A stretch of DNA of 64,000 nt from an uncultured Clostridium sp. (GCA_934746015.1 CAKVEW010000005.1:1-64000), one strand, 5' to 3'; positions 1-9,102 are shown, counted from the first letter of the stretch. Program-made: numbers and translations. The notes: a model not told the origin generated them from the letters alone.

Positions 1-77
1 ATTGAGTCCAGTTCAATACCGTACCCAATCCCAAAGGATTGCTTAATCAAAACGTCCAACATTTGGGGTTCAGATCA
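1..77 (+). mobile_element. Right end of an IS3-family insertion sequence (IS150-like group)
   Basis: The window opens inside an insertion sequence. The first 46 bases encode the end of an OrfB transposase. They are followed by an end-like sequence (about 53-77, GTCCAACATTTGGGGTTCAG then ATCA) closing with the CA dinucleotide typical of IS3 termini. Only this end is visible, so the left inverted repeat and any target duplication cannot be checked. The element ends 37 bases past the deoB stop codon and points toward it. Family assignment rests on the transposase tail and terminal sequence from memory of IS150-type ends. Confidence 0.75.
2..46 (+). CDS. IS3-family transposase OrfB, C-terminal 14 residues only
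   Basis: Frame 2 from the window edge reads LSPVQYRTQSQRIA followed by TAA. The LSPVQYRTQS string is the usual C-terminus of the DDE integrase-type OrfB of IS150-like elements, just after the last helix of the catalytic domain. The rest of the gene lies to the left of the window, so nothing can be said about whether the transposase is intact. The stop is followed within a few bases by the terminal repeat, as expected. Confidence 0.7.
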   Translation: MSPVQYRTQSQRIA

Positions 78-114
78 TTTACACAGCTCCTTATTAATTT
101 AACATTATTATATA

Positions 115-1305
115 CTAATTTAATTTTTCTAAAACAGATTCTCCAATAGTTTCTTCTGACATCTTAACATCAAAATTATCTGCTATTGTTCTTCCTATTG
201 CTGCAAAGCTATTACAAGTTTCTAAAACTCCATCACCTTTCATTGAAGGTGAATATGCTAAGAATGGTACATACTCCCTTGTATGATCTGATCCTATATA
301 TGTTGGATCATTTCCATGGTCTGCAGTTATAATTAATAAATCATCTTCTTTAAGTTTTTCTAAAACTTTACCTAAATTAACATCGAATTTTTCTAACTCT
401 TCTGCATATCCTTGAGGGTTTCTTCTATGTCCCCATAATGAATCAAAATCAACTAAATTTACAAAGCATAGTCCTTCAAAATCTCTATCCATTATTTCTA
501 ATGTTTGTTCCATTCCATGAACTGAACTCTTTGATTTATTAGATTCTGTTATTCCTTCACCATCGAATATATCATTTATCTTTCCTACAGAAATAACTTC
601 ATAATTATTATCTTTTAATTCATTTAATACAGTTCTTCCATAAGGCTTTAAAGCATAATCATGTCTATTACTAGTTCTCTTAAATTCGCCCTTTCTTTCT
701 CCAACATATGGTCTTGCAATTATTCTACCAACTTTCCATTCATCTTTTAAAGTAAGTTCTCTTGCAATTTCACAGCATCTATATAATTCTTCTAATCCAA
801 ATGTTTCTTCATGTCCACATATTTGTAAAACTGAATCTGCTGAAGTATATACTATCATATCTCCAGTCTTCATTTGATGTTCACCAAACTCATCTAATAT
901 TTCTGTTCCACTAGCACTCTTATTTCCTACTATATTGTGTCCTGTTCTCTTAGTTAATTCATCTAACAATTCCTTAGGAAAACCTGTATCAGTAAAGGTT
1001 TGGAAAGGCTTAGTAATGTGTAATCCTGCTATTTCCCAATGTCCTGTCATAGTATCCTTACCAGTACTAGCTTCTCTCATCTTCATTTGATATCCTAATG
1101 GACTTTTTTGTGCTTTCAAATGCTTAACTGGACGCAAATTAGCAATTCCTAACTTTTCAAGATTAGGTACGTTAAAAGATTCTACTGATTCTGCTATATG
1201 TCCAAGAGTATCAACATTTACATCTCCATACTCTTTTGCATCTTCCATTTCTCCAATACCTAATGAATCTATTACTATAGTGAAAATTCTTTTATACTTT
1301 TTCAT
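115..1305 (-). CDS. deoB: Phosphopentomutase
   Basis: Cytoplasmic Mn-dependent enzyme that interconverts ribose/deoxyribose 1-phosphate and 5-phosphate in nucleoside salvage. The 396-residue length is normal for the bacterial DeoB family. The N-terminal metal motif (VIDSLGIG, residues 11-18), the catalytic threonine in [10 protein letters not shown] (Thr85), and the C-terminal metal site ITADHGND plus SDHTREY are all present, so it looks intact. The start has a good GGAGAAATAAC ribosome site. An extended -10 on the minus strand (TGTTATAAT, near 1392-1400) is the probable promoter. It lies beside one copy of the repeat shared with the divergent GntR gene, so that regulator may control it. No other deo genes are nearby. 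Confidence 0.96.
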   Translation of the reverse strand: MKKYKRIFTIVIDSLGIGEMEDAKEYGDVNVDTLGHIAESVESFNVPNLEKLGIANLRPVKHLKAQKSPLGYQMKMREASTGKDTMTGHWEIAGLHITKPFQTFTDTGFPKELLDELTKRTGHNIVGNKSASGTEILDEFGEHQMKTGDMIVYTSADSVLQICGHEETFGLEELYRCCEIARELTLKDEWKVGRIIARPYVGERKGEFKRTSNRHDYALKPYGRTVLNELKDNNYEVISVGKINDIFDGEGITESNKSKSSVHGMEQTLEIMDRDFEGLCFVNLVDFDSLWGHRRNPQGYAEELEKFDVNLGKVLEKLKEDDLLIITADHGNDPTYIGSDHTREYVPFLAYSPSMKGDGVLETCNSFAAIGRTIADNFDVKMSEETIGESVLEKLN

Positions 1306-1409
1306 GTTATTTCTCCTTTACAAATTACTTTAAGACCACCTAAATATATTATTTATTATTTGCTATAATTTAATTATTTAAATCTAAATTAATTATAACA
1401 TATTTAATC

Positions 1410-1446
1410 TATAATATATAAGGAACTTGTCTTTAACTTGTCTATT
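1410..1446 (+). promoter_or_regulatory. Copy 1 of a 37-base promoter/operator repeat (deoB side)
   Basis: This segment matches 1552-1588 at 33 of 37 positions: TATAAT, then AAG, then two ACTTGT half-sites (1425-1430 and 1436-1441) spaced 11 bases start to start. It overlaps the -35 side of the likely deoB promoter. ACTTGT/CTTGT half-sites are typical of GntR/UTRA operators, although there they are usually inverted; here they are direct repeats one helical turn apart. Confidence 0.55.
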
Positions 1447-1551
1447 ATATATTTATAATACTACAATCCTCTTATATCGGTCAACGTTTCCACCCTTGTA
1501 TTTTATTGATTTTTTATTAAAGAAAATTGATAATTCCTTTTGTAATTATGT

Positions 1552-1588
1552 TATAATATATAAGAAACTTGTATTAAACTTGTTTATT
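1552..1588 (+). promoter_or_regulatory. Copy 2 of the repeat: extended -10 and operator of the GntR gene
   Basis: TG-T-TATAAT (1549-1557) forms an extended -10 for the regulator gene. It is followed directly by two ACTTGT half-sites at 1567-1572 and 1578-1583. A bound protein here would cover the transcription start, which suggests negative autoregulation. A weak -35 (TTGATA, 1527-1532) lies 19 bases upstream. Confidence 0.55.
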
Positions 1589-1608
1589 TAATTGTGGAGA
1601 TGATCTTT

Positions 1609-2343
1609 ATGCTTAATACAGATATTATGAAAAATTCGAAAAAATTAAGATATGTTGAAGTATATAATACGCTTTTTAAAATGATAAAGGAAGAAGATTT
1701 TCCAGATAATTATAGACTTCCATCAGAACCTGACTTAGCTAAAGAACTAGGGGTAAGTAGAACTACTCTACGTCAAGCTTTATCCTTGTTGCAAGATGAT
1801 GGCTTAATTAAAAATATTCGCGGCAAAGGGAATTTCATAGTTAAAAATCAAAAAAATCAACATACTGGAATTGAAAAATTTGGACATATTATATATAAAT
1901 CATTGAAAGATAAAATTGATTCTGTAGAAATGAGCTTTCATATAGAACCTCCATCTGATTATTTTATAGAGATTTTAGGGAAAAAAACTGTTGCTGCAGT
2001 AAATATTGATAGATGGTATATGAGTAATGGAAATGCTATTGCATATACCTTCACAATTATTCCTATTGAAACTATATCTTACTTTGATATAGATCTAAAT
2101 GATACTAATAAGCTACTTAACTTTATTGAAACTGATATTTATAATAAATGTACAAATAGTTCTATAGATATTAAATTTTCGTCATCAGGAAAATTTGCAA
2201 CAAAAAAATATTCTATTTCTTCTGAAAAACAATACTATTTAATAGAAGAATCTATATATAATAATGATGAATATCCTATTGCTTTTAATAAACACTATTT
2301 GCCTTTATTAGGCACATCAATTAAAATTCATACTTCAAAATAG
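1609..2343 (+). CDS. GntR-family transcriptional regulator with UTRA domain
   Basis: Predicted DNA-binding repressor or activator. The N-terminal winged helix (about residues 15-80) carries the GntR signature LPSEPDLAKELGVSRTTLRQ followed by a GKGNFIV wing. The rest (about 95-244) has the length and layout of a UTRA ligand-binding domain. I chose ATG at 1609, with GGAG at 1596-1599, over the in-frame GTG at 1594 that overlaps this ribosome site. The gene is divergent from deoB and shares a duplicated operator-like repeat with it, so a role in nucleoside or sugar-phosphate control is plausible. The ligand cannot be told from sequence; HutC/TreR-like sugar phosphates are common for this class. 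Confidence 0.88.
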   Translation: MLNTDIMKNSKKLRYVEVYNTLFKMIKEEDFPDNYRLPSEPDLAKELGVSRTTLRQALSLLQDDGLIKNIRGKGNFIVKNQKNQHTGIEKFGHIIYKSLKDKIDSVEMSFHIEPPSDYFIEILGKKTVAAVNIDRWYMSNGNAIAYTFTIIPIETISYFDIDLNDTNKLLNFIETDIYNKCTNSSIDIKFSSSGKFATKKYSISSEKQYYLIEESIYNNDEYPIAFNKHYLPLLGTSIKIHTSK

Positions 2344-2365
2344 AATAATATTAAAATATATAAAT

Positions 2366-2411
2366 AAAAAAACTATTACTACAAAGCAAAGCAATGTAAT
2401 AATAGTTTTTT
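2366..2411. terminator. Bidirectional terminator between the GntR gene and the GH84 gene
   Basis: AAAACTATTA pairs with TAATAGTTTT around a short loop. A-rich and T-rich flanks on both sides make it usable by the two convergent genes. Confidence 0.8.
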
Positions 2412-2422
2412 ATTATAATTTT

Positions 2423-5400
2423 TTATTCTCTTCTCTTCTTATAAAATGCTAAACCACCAAGTAATGATGTTATTCCTAATAACATTGTTGATAATGCTGA
2501 TTGTCCACCTGTTTGAGGAAGCTTGCCTGGTTTATTATTTGTATTATCCTCTTCAGTAGCATTTGATGCATCTCCATTACCATTTTCCGGTTTTTCTTCT
2601 GGCTTAACTTCTGGTTTAGTTTCAGGTTTTTCTTCTGGATTAGATTCTTCAGTATAATCTGTAAAATCTTTTATTGCATTTTCTAATTTCTTATTTGCTG
2701 CAAATATCTCTTCTCTAGATGCTCCATCTATTAATAAAGTTTCCATTTGAGTTACTTCTGCTTTTAAATTTTTAATAACTTCATCTGATTTACCTTCAGT
2801 ATTTGTTAATAGATCTTTTGCCTTTATTAAATTAGTTTTTGCAATTTCTTTTACAGCTTCTAAAGTAAAGTTTTCAGTTACTATTTCATAAATTTGTGGC
2901 TTTCCAGAGCCATCTTGGAACTCTAAAGTTATAGATATAACCTCTTCTGGTTTTTCCATATTAAACATATTGTATCCTTTATCTAATGTTCCGAGCTCTA
3001 TTCTCCTATCATCTGATGTTCTAGCAATAACTTTAGCATTAGATATAGTTTTTTCACTTTGGAATATTTCAACTTTATTTACTAAAGCACCATCAAATAT
3101 GTTATAAACTAGCTTATCTCCATTACCAAGTTCTCTAGATGGTATATATGAAGTTTGAATATTATTATCCATTAAGTTAGGTAGTCTATGATTATCATCA
3201 GATGGTTTAGCAGTTGATTCTAATATAACTTCAGCTTCAGGTGAATTTACTGAGAAATCTGATAATCTAAGCCATGAATCAGTACCTTTAGTGGCAGTTA
3301 CTTTTATATACTTAGCATTAAATTCTAAGTCATACATTCTAAATTGTTCAGAAATACTTCCATTATATATTTCTGTCCAACTTTCTCCATCTAGTGAATA
3401 CTCAACTTTACCTTCACGGATTCTATCACCACCGTATGCTCTATCCCCTATAAATTGAATATTTCTAACATTAGTTACTTCTCCTAAATCTAAAGTAAAA
3501 TAATCTCCTACTTTTAATGCACTAGCTGAAATAAAACTTGAGTCTACATCTCCATCAATAATAGCATTTAAATCTTTATAATTTCCACTACCATTTCTAT
3601 TTGTTTCAATTGACTGATTTGCTCTTCCTTCAATTACTACATCCATAGTAAACTTATCTGCTGTTTTATCTTCATTTGATACAAATCTAACTGCTTTTAC
3701 AACTTGTGATTTATCTGATTTTATTTTTTCATTACTTCCAAGCTTAATCCAATCAATTCCGTTTACTGTATACTCTATATTACCTTTTACATTACTATTT
3801 ATATTAACTTCTGTAACAAATTTAAATTCTGGTAATTCTAATTCAATTGTGTCCCCAGTTTTAAATTTTATTTTTTCTTCTGCTACAACTGAATTAATCT
3901 CGTTTTTATCAACCACAGTATTCTTTTGTGATAATTTAACATCTACACTGGATTTAATTCCTGCATTGGTATTTTTATTTACCATAAATTCTCTTACATA
4001 TACTTGATTTTCTTGATCTTCAGTAGCTACATATTTAATGTATCTAACACTTTCATTAATTCCATCTTCAAATACTTCTCTAAACATATTTTCTTCTACT
4101 ATAGTTTTCCACTCAGTACCATCTTTAGATATTTGAAGATTACCTTTCATAATCATATTATCTTCTGATGTTCTTCCCATTAAAAAATATATATTTTTAA
4201 TATATTCCTCTTGCCCTAAATCTACTACTATTTCATCTCCAGATTGAATATTTCCTGATGATCTATATGCTGTATCTAACTTTCCATCAAACATATTTGA
4301 AAGCTCATAAGGTGCTTTATTATTATACCATTCAGTATATTTCATTGGTGAAAGATTATCTGATGTAGTTGCATTATAACTATATATCTTTTCTTCTTCC
4401 TTTAATACACCATCAAAATACATACTATCTGTCTTTATATTAGCTTTCTTAATAAAATCATCTAAAACACTTTCAGATATTATTGCACTAGATGCATCTA
4501 GAACTTCAATTTGTAATGAAAGCTTTGATTTTAATTCCCACCATGCTTTACTATCACCATTTAACATTGCAATAACCATATCTGCTGCTGTAGTTGCTGC
4601 ATCAGCGTAATTATTAAGTTTTTCTAACTGAGGAGCTATCTCTTCAAGCATATCAGAATATAATTTAGATTTAGTTTCTTCTACTGCTACTTTTATAGCT
4701 TCAAATCTAACTTTTAAACTTTCAACTTCTGTTGTAGGTATTTGCTTATTATCAACCTTTGCCCAGAAAGAATCCATTATAGCTCTCATTTCTGGTGCAT
4801 CCTCTCTACCAGTATCTAATCTTGTACTATGATCAGCAAAAATTTTAAAACTGTCTTTTAATTCTTCACCAACTAAATCTATAATAGCATTATCCCAAGC
4901 TTCATTGTAATTGTAAGCTGCAGTATTCCAAGCATAACTAGCTCCTGTATGAATTGTTATTTTAGAAGCTTCTGCAAATTCCATGGGATTTATAACAAAT
5001 CCACCAATTTTACTATCTAAATCATTTCCTAAATTATATATTGGACCTAATGCTAGCTTATCAACTTTATAATCAGTAACAGGATAATTCCACCATAAAA
5101 TCATTTTTCTATTATAAATATTATTTACTTTTTCTGCATCCTCTAAGGTTACAGTTTCAGGAATAACACTTTCCCCTGTCCACATAACTTCAATATCACT
5201 ATCTAGATTTTCAGCAAACTCTTTAGTATAAGTTTTCACTTCCCCATCTGAAAACATATATGATCCCCAATATTGAGTTGGAACTGTTAACAATGGGTTT
5301 ACATCACCTTTAGTCTTAACAAATTCCTTATTAAATCTATTCATTATAGCAGCTTGTCCAGCCCCATCATCTGTGAAAATATCATCCCATAATATTGCAA

Positions 5401-6313
5401 AACTTCTAACTCCCATATCATATAATGATTCGCATTTATTAATAAGAGCTTGATAGTCATCTTCTGAACTTATATCTATATCTTTTCCTGGAGAAATTGC
5501 AAATACAAAATCAACTTTATTTTCATCAGCTGTATTAATAAGTTCTTGCATTCTTTGCATTTCTTCTTGTGGATATGGCTCTCTCCATTGATCTCTATGA
5601 TATGGATCATCCTTTGGAGCATATATGTACATATTTAACTTATTATCACCATAGAATTTTAATTGATCTAATCTATCTGCGTGAGTCCAAGGATTTCCAT
5701 AGAAACCTTCAACTATAGCTCTTATATGTTGACTTGGATAATCCTTTACATAAACTTCTGGCATAATCTTTTGATCATTTTGATTAACAACTAATTCTTT
5801 TAAAGTCTTAACCCCATAATAAGTACCAACTTCATCAGTACCTTCTATAGCTATAGTCGTTGTACCCTTATCATTTGTATTAGCAGCAATTACATAACCT
5901 TCATCAACAGAAATAGACTCTGCTCCTGCTTTATTAATTTCAGATAAGAAATTATCCATCTCTACTATATTGTCATCATCTTCACCTATTATTATAGTTG
6001 CTGATTCATCATTAAAATCAGTATTCACTTCTAATCCTAGTGATTCTAAAAATCCCATTAATTCTCTTACAGCATCTTTATCTGCTTTATCTTGTCCAAT
6101 AACATTTACTTTATTAGATAAAACTACACCTTCTCCTGAATATTCTAGTAATTGTGGTGTTTGACTTACTCTAGGCTCTTCAACTTTTAATTTAACTATT
6201 TGCTTTCCTTGATTATCAATCATATCTGCAAAAACTGTTGTTGGAGTTGTTGCAAATATAAATGATGCTACAACTACCTTTGCTAAAATAGAATTTAATT
6301 TTGCTTTTAACAT
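2423..6313 (-). CDS. Cell-wall-anchored GH84 beta-N-acetylglucosaminidase (hyaluronidase/NagH-like)
   Basis: Secreted multidomain hexosaminidase expected to remove beta-linked GlcNAc from host glycans by substrate-assisted catalysis. It has a signal peptide (residues 1-29), a GH20b-like N-terminal domain (about 50-190), and a GH84 catalytic domain opening with IRAIVEGFYGNPW. The catalytic pair is Asp310-Asp311 in AILWDDIF. Downstream are two or more F5/8-type C (CBM32) modules (about 640-780 and 900-1060), a FIVAR-like helical segment (about 1165-1220) and an E/K/P-rich linker. It ends with an LPQTG sortase motif at 1265, a membrane helix and KKRRE. It is close to the C. perfringens NagH/NagJ family. 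It is transcribed alone from a strong promoter at 6489-6517 through a leader containing a terminator-like hairpin. Confidence 0.93.
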   Translation of the reverse strand: MLKAKLNSILAKVVVASFIFATTPTTVFADMIDNQGKQIVKLKVEEPRVSQTPQLLEYSGEGVVLSNKVNVIGQDKADKDAVRELMGFLESLGLEVNTDFNDESATIIIGEDDDNIVEMDNFLSEINKAGAESISVDEGYVIAANTNDKGTTTIAIEGTDEVGTYYGVKTLKELVVNQNDQKIMPEVYVKDYPSQHIRAIVEGFYGNPWTHADRLDQLKFYGDNKLNMYIYAPKDDPYHRDQWREPYPQEEMQRMQELINTADENKVDFVFAISPGKDIDISSEDDYQALINKCESLYDMGVRSFAILWDDIFTDDGAGQAAIMNRFNKEFVKTKGDVNPLLTVPTQYWGSYMFSDGEVKTYTKEFAENLDSDIEVMWTGESVIPETVTLEDAEKVNNIYNRKMILWWNYPVTDYKVDKLALGPIYNLGNDLDSKIGGFVINPMEFAEASKITIHTGASYAWNTAAYNYNEAWDNAIIDLVGEELKDSFKIFADHSTRLDTGREDAPEMRAIMDSFWAKVDNKQIPTTEVESLKVRFEAIKVAVEETKSKLYSDMLEEIAPQLEKLNNYADAATTAADMVIAMLNGDSKAWWELKSKLSLQIEVLDASSAIISESVLDDFIKKANIKTDSMYFDGVLKEEEKIYSYNATTSDNLSPMKYTEWYNNKAPYELSNMFDGKLDTAYRSSGNIQSGDEIVVDLGQEEYIKNIYFLMGRTSEDNMIMKGNLQISKDGTEWKTIVEENMFREVFEDGINESVRYIKYVATEDQENQVYVREFMVNKNTNAGIKSSVDVKLSQKNTVVDKNEINSVVAEEKIKFKTGDTIELELPEFKFVTEVNINSNVKGNIEYTVNGIDWIKLGSNEKIKSDKSQVVKAVRFVSNEDKTADKFTMDVVIEGRANQSIETNRNGSGNYKDLNAIIDGDVDSSFISASALKVGDYFTLDLGEVTNVRNIQFIGDRAYGGDRIREGKVEYSLDGESWTEIYNGSISEQFRMYDLEFNAKYIKVTATKGTDSWLRLSDFSVNSPEAEVILESTAKPSDDNHRLPNLMDNNIQTSYIPSRELGNGDKLVYNIFDGALVNKVEIFQSEKTISNAKVIARTSDDRRIELGTLDKGYNMFNMEKPEEVISITLEFQDGSGKPQIYEIVTENFTLEAVKEIAKTNLIKAKDLLTNTEGKSDEVIKNLKAEVTQMETLLIDGASREEIFAANKKLENAIKDFTDYTEESNPEEKPETKPEVKPEEKPENGNGDASNATEEDNTNNKPGKLPQTGGQSALSTMLLGITSLLGGLAFYKKRRE

Positions 6314-6366
6314 TTTATCCCTCTTTCATCTTTATTTTTTATTAATTTTAATATTAAAAATAATAA

Positions 6367-6429
6367 AAGCTGTAATGAAAAACATTTTATTTATATTTAT
6401 AAATAAAATATATTTTTTCACTACAGCTT
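6367..6429 (-). promoter_or_regulatory. Terminator-like hairpin in the GH84 mRNA leader (possible attenuator)
   Basis: In the minus-strand RNA, AAGCUGUAGUGAAAAA pairs fully (one G-U) with UUUUUCAUUACAGCUU, and the intervening AT-rich part also folds back. It is followed by the U-rich stretch UUAUUAUUUUU. It lies between the predicted start (about 6482) and the ATG at 6313, with no gene between, so it would end transcription early unless overridden. Confidence 0.55.
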
Positions 6430-6488
6430 ATGCTCTGAATCTAATCAGATTACACGCTAAAATTAAACAAAATTTAACTTACTTTTCC

Positions 6489-6517
6489 AGTATATATAAA
6501 TTGAATCTGCTTGTCAA
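6489..6517 (-). promoter_or_regulatory. Sigma-A promoter of the GH84 gene
   Basis: Minus strand TTGACA (6517-6512), a 17-base spacer and TATACT (6494-6489): a near-consensus vegetative promoter. Predicted start is about 6482, giving a leader of roughly 170 bases. Confidence 0.7.
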
Positions 6518-6577
6518 CGATTTCATTGTATTTTTTTCAAAATTAGAATATTTCTTAAAATTTTTGAATAAATAAAA

Positions 6578-6604
6578 AAGAATCCTACCACTTCTAGGAT
6601 TCTT
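6578..6604 (-). terminator. Terminator of the cyclase/PPC-domain operon
   Basis: AAGAATCCTA pairs with TAGGATTCTT, followed on the minus strand by a six-base U run. It closes the transcript coming from 6786, before the GH84 promoter. Confidence 0.75.
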
Positions 6605-6662
6605 AGTTAGGGGTTATTAAAAGTTAATGAGAAAAATGATTAACATCAATTCATTCTTAACC

Positions 6663-6683
6663 AATTGATAATAATTATCAATT
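6663..6683. promoter_or_regulatory. Perfect 21-base palindrome resembling a Fur box
   Basis: AATTGATAAT-A-ATTATCAATT is a perfect dyad and resembles the ferric-uptake-regulator consensus core GATAAT-ATTATC. It lies in the 472-base gap 6314-6785, about 150 bases upstream of the GH84 promoter and just downstream of the PPC gene, so its target is unclear. Confidence 0.35.
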
Positions 6684-6785
6684 TCTTTATTGATATAATA
6701 CATTGATATTGAATTTATGTCAATAGATTTTCAGAATATTTTTCTGAATATTTCTAATTATTATTCTATTGCTAAAAATGTTTTT

Positions 6786-7205
6786 CTAAAATTCAATTAG
6801 ATTCAATCCTATTTCCTCACTAAATTTTCTTCCTATATCTCCATTTATCTTAGTAATTATTATTTCTGAAGTGGCACTTATAACTGCCTTATTTAAATGA
6901 CCTCCTATACATTTACCTTCTACATTTGCAAAAGTACCATGTATATGTAAATAAACTTCATCATTCATTCTAGAAATATTTCCTGTTAAATTTGTAATTT
7001 CAAAATCTTCTTCAAAAGTATTAGAATAGTATTTTTTTTCTTCTACTTTAAAAAGTCCAACTACTACATAATTACTTGCACCAAGTCCTGAAATTGAACC
7101 TGCCTTAATATCTTCCTTTTCGCAAAGATTTTTTATTGATTCAATAACATCTTCACCTTTTTCTAATCTTAATACTATTGTTTCACCAAAAACTCTATAT
7201 TCCAT
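6786..7205 (-). CDS. PPC-domain (DUF296) protein
   Basis: 139 residues, the usual size of a bacterial single-domain PPC/DUF296 protein, a trimeric fold also found in plant AT-hook proteins. Seen: the GSISGLGA segment (residues 37-44), a central beta region, and the LHIHG motif with a following GGHL that supplies the conserved metal-site histidines. There is no DNA-binding AT-hook. The molecular role of bacterial members is not established. It lies 31 bases after a broken cyclase gene and ends at its own terminator, so both were probably cotranscribed. Confidence 0.85.
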   Translation of the reverse strand: MEYRVFGETIVLRLEKGEDVIESIKNLCEKEDIKAGSISGLGASNYVVVGLFKVEEKKYYSNTFEEDFEITNLTGNISRMNDEVYLHIHGTFANVEGKCIGGHLNKAVISATSEIIITKINGDIGRKFSEEIGLNLIEF

Positions 7206-7236
7206 AATACCAACTCCCTTTATACTAATTTAAATT

Positions 7237-7848
7237 TTAGAATTCTACTAATATTCTAGTAGGTAAAACATCAATGCCTTCCATTTTTATTGGTAAGCAG
7301 TAAACTTTGAAACCTTCTTCAGGAATTTTATCTAAATTCGTTAAATTTTCTATAGAATAACTTTTGTTTTTTCCTAAATAAACATCAATTAGGCCATGAT
7401 TTTTTCCTTTTCCTAAACCTAAAGTATCTATTCCTATCATATTAACATTTTTACTTACTAAGTACTCTATTACTTCCATAGATATTCCTGGATGACTGTT
7501 ATATTTCTTCTCATCATCAAAATACTTGTCATAATTAGTTTGAAAGAATACATATACTCCCTCTTTTACTCGAGAACAATCTATATCTTCTAATCTAACT
7601 TCTCTATCAATAACTTTAGAAACATCAAACTTTATTCCTTATGAAATTAGCTTATCATTTTCAATACTAACATCTATTCCCATAACATCTATATGAGTTC
7701 CCATATTATGTGTATCACATGAAAAAGATATTGTTTCATATTCACTTCCACTTTCGGAATTTCTCTTTACTTTTTCAACTTTTAAGGGTTCTGATCCTGT
7801 TCTATAAACCCTCCCTATTCTTGTTGTTTGAGTTATATCAATAATCAC
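7237..7848 (-). pseudogene. Cyclase-family (kynurenine-formamidase-like) hydrolase split by one in-frame TAA
   Basis: Two readable pieces (7639-7848 and 7237-7479) lie in one frame and join into a 203-residue protein with a single ochre codon at 7639-7641, about codon 70, and no frameshift. The joined product resembles the cyclase family PF04199: HNMGTHID replaces the usual HxGTHxD metal motif and is followed by FFQTNYD and SHPGIS. The start is GTG at 7848 with GGAGG seven bases before. The normally conserved D-x-P-x-H that follows GTHxD is not evident (VMGID), so even the full form may be atypical. Either a recent nonsense mutation, a sequence error, or a read-through stop; a two-chain product is unlikely. 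Confidence 0.75.
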
Positions 7849-7920
7849 TTTAGCACCTCCTTTATAAATCTTAATAATTGATTTTTATTTTCAGTATATT
7901 GTTAATGTTATCATAAATAA

Positions 7921-7955
7921 TAAGGTTATGGGTAACATATTTATCCATAACCTTA
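7921..7955. terminator. Strong hairpin in the 7849-8141 intergenic region
   Basis: TAAGGTTATGG pairs with CCATAACCTTA around a 13-base loop. Neither flank has a good U run and no gene leads into it, so it may be a regulatory or processed RNA structure rather than a terminator. The rest of the 293-base gap is AT-rich; a TATAAT near 8091-8096 probably serves the next gene. Confidence 0.4.
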
Positions 7956-8141
7956 ATTCTTCTACCTCTGTAGTATTGAAAACTTTCAAAAATCTTTATT
8001 TGTAATTAGTCCTTATGTAAATATTATTGATATCATTTCTTATATAATAATAATTAAAGATATTTATGTATTTTTATACTTTAAATTGGTATAATGTTAA
8101 TCATAAATGAAAAAATTATAATAACCTAAGGGGGAATAGAG

Positions 8142-8453
8142 TTGAAAAAACATTATGATTATACAGATTTATTATCTCAATTTGATGAAGAGCTAAGTGC
8201 TGCAACTATAAAGCTTGATAGTGAAGTACAAATACTTAGAAGTGAAAATCCAGCATTTGATGATTATAGGCCTGTAGTAGATTGGTACTATGATGATGAT
8301 TTTATGATGGAGATATTAAATGGATATGATTTTGATGATAAGAAAGAATTAAGTCCAGATAAAAAACAATATTTATTAGATAAGCCTAATCTAACAACTG
8401 TAAAATTTAAAGATTTAATAAAAGAACTTAAAGATTTAAATTCTATAACTTAA
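8142..8453 (+). CDS. Hypothetical acidic protein, 103 residues
   Basis: Not recognised. A small soluble acidic protein with no signal peptide or membrane helix. It is rich in Asp around VVDWYYDDDFMMEILNGYDFDD (in part) and ends with a lysine-rich helix. The start is TTG at 8142, preceded by the strong ribosome site GGGGGAA (8130-8136); no ATG fits. It is a single-gene unit with a TATAAT-like -10 upstream and a hairpin terminator directly after the stop. The good ribosome site and fitting terminator argue that it is a real gene. Confidence 0.65.
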   Translation: MKKHYDYTDLLSQFDEELSAATIKLDSEVQILRSENPAFDDYRPVVDWYYDDDFMMEILNGYDFDDKKELSPDKKQYLLDKPNLTTVKFKDLIKELKDLNSIT

Positions 8454-8462
8454 AATAAATAA

Positions 8463-8495
8463 AAGAATCTTCCTAGATAAACTAGAAAGATTCTT
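8463..8495. terminator. Bidirectional terminator
   Basis: AAGAATCTT-CCTAG pairs with CTAG-AAAGATTCTT and is flanked by A and T runs. It is shared by the convergent hypothetical gene (plus) and the broken GNAT gene (minus). Confidence 0.8.
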
Positions 8496-8502
8496 ATTTA
8501 TT

Positions 8503-9102
8503 TTAAAGTAACTTTGCCATTTTAATTACTCTCTCACCTAAAAGTACTCTATCAAATATCTTATTATAATTCAATTTTTCATAAAACTTAGTAACATTTT
8601 CATTCTTAGCAAGTAATGAAATCCCTTCAAAGTCTTCATTTTTAGCAACCTGCTCTGCATACAACATAAGCATTTTACCTACTCCAAGTCCTCTAGTACT
8701 CTCATCAGTAGCTATATTTGAAATGTAAAGATTTCCTCTTCTACATTCCCTAAATACCATATACTTAATTGAATTTATTATATATAATATCTTTCCATGT
8801 AATCCTTCTATCCTACTAATTTGTTTTATATCAGTCTCAATACTTAATTTGTCTAATTTATCATAAGGAATTAATATAATTGCTCCAACCACTTTATTAT
8901 TAAGTTCAGCAACTGTTATATAGTCTGTACTATATCTTGATTCTTTACTACTAATTAATGTTTTTAAATTATCTAAAGTTTCTTCTTTAGATTCTCCCCC
9001 TCATACATCCCCTGGGTTTACTTCTGTATAGTAAATTAAACTTGCTATTTCTTCTATATCCCCAATATTTCCTTTTCTAATCTTAATATTTTTTGCATCC
9101 AT
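8503..9102 (-). pseudogene. GNAT-family N-acetyltransferase interrupted by an in-frame TGA
   Basis: A single 600-base frame runs from ATG at 9102 (GGAGG ribosome site nine bases upstream) to 8503, but codon 34 is TGA (9003-9001). The sequence around it reads NPGDV-stop-GGES, where a tryptophan (TGG) would fit, so one base change explains the break. The rest keeps the GNAT fold: a beta-4 strand and the acetyl-CoA loop ESTRGLGVGKML, then an AEQVAKN helix and EKLNYNKI at the end. Upstream it begins like other GNAT proteins, with a KIRKGNIGDIEEIA segment. The substrate is unknown. An internal GTG start at 8892 would yield only the C-terminal half. It is the second nonsense-interrupted gene within 1.5 kb. 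Confidence 0.75.

Noticed and set aside
6375..6575. 66-codon plus-strand open frame upstream of the GH84 gene
   Set aside because: It overlaps the leader hairpin and promoter of the GH84 gene, is AT-only sequence with a hydrophobic-lysine make-up, and has no ribosome site.
9001..9003. Selenocysteine codon in the GNAT gene
   Set aside because: GNAT proteins have no selenocysteine at this site, no hairpin of SECIS type was seen directly after the TGA, and TGG (Trp) is the simplest ancestor.
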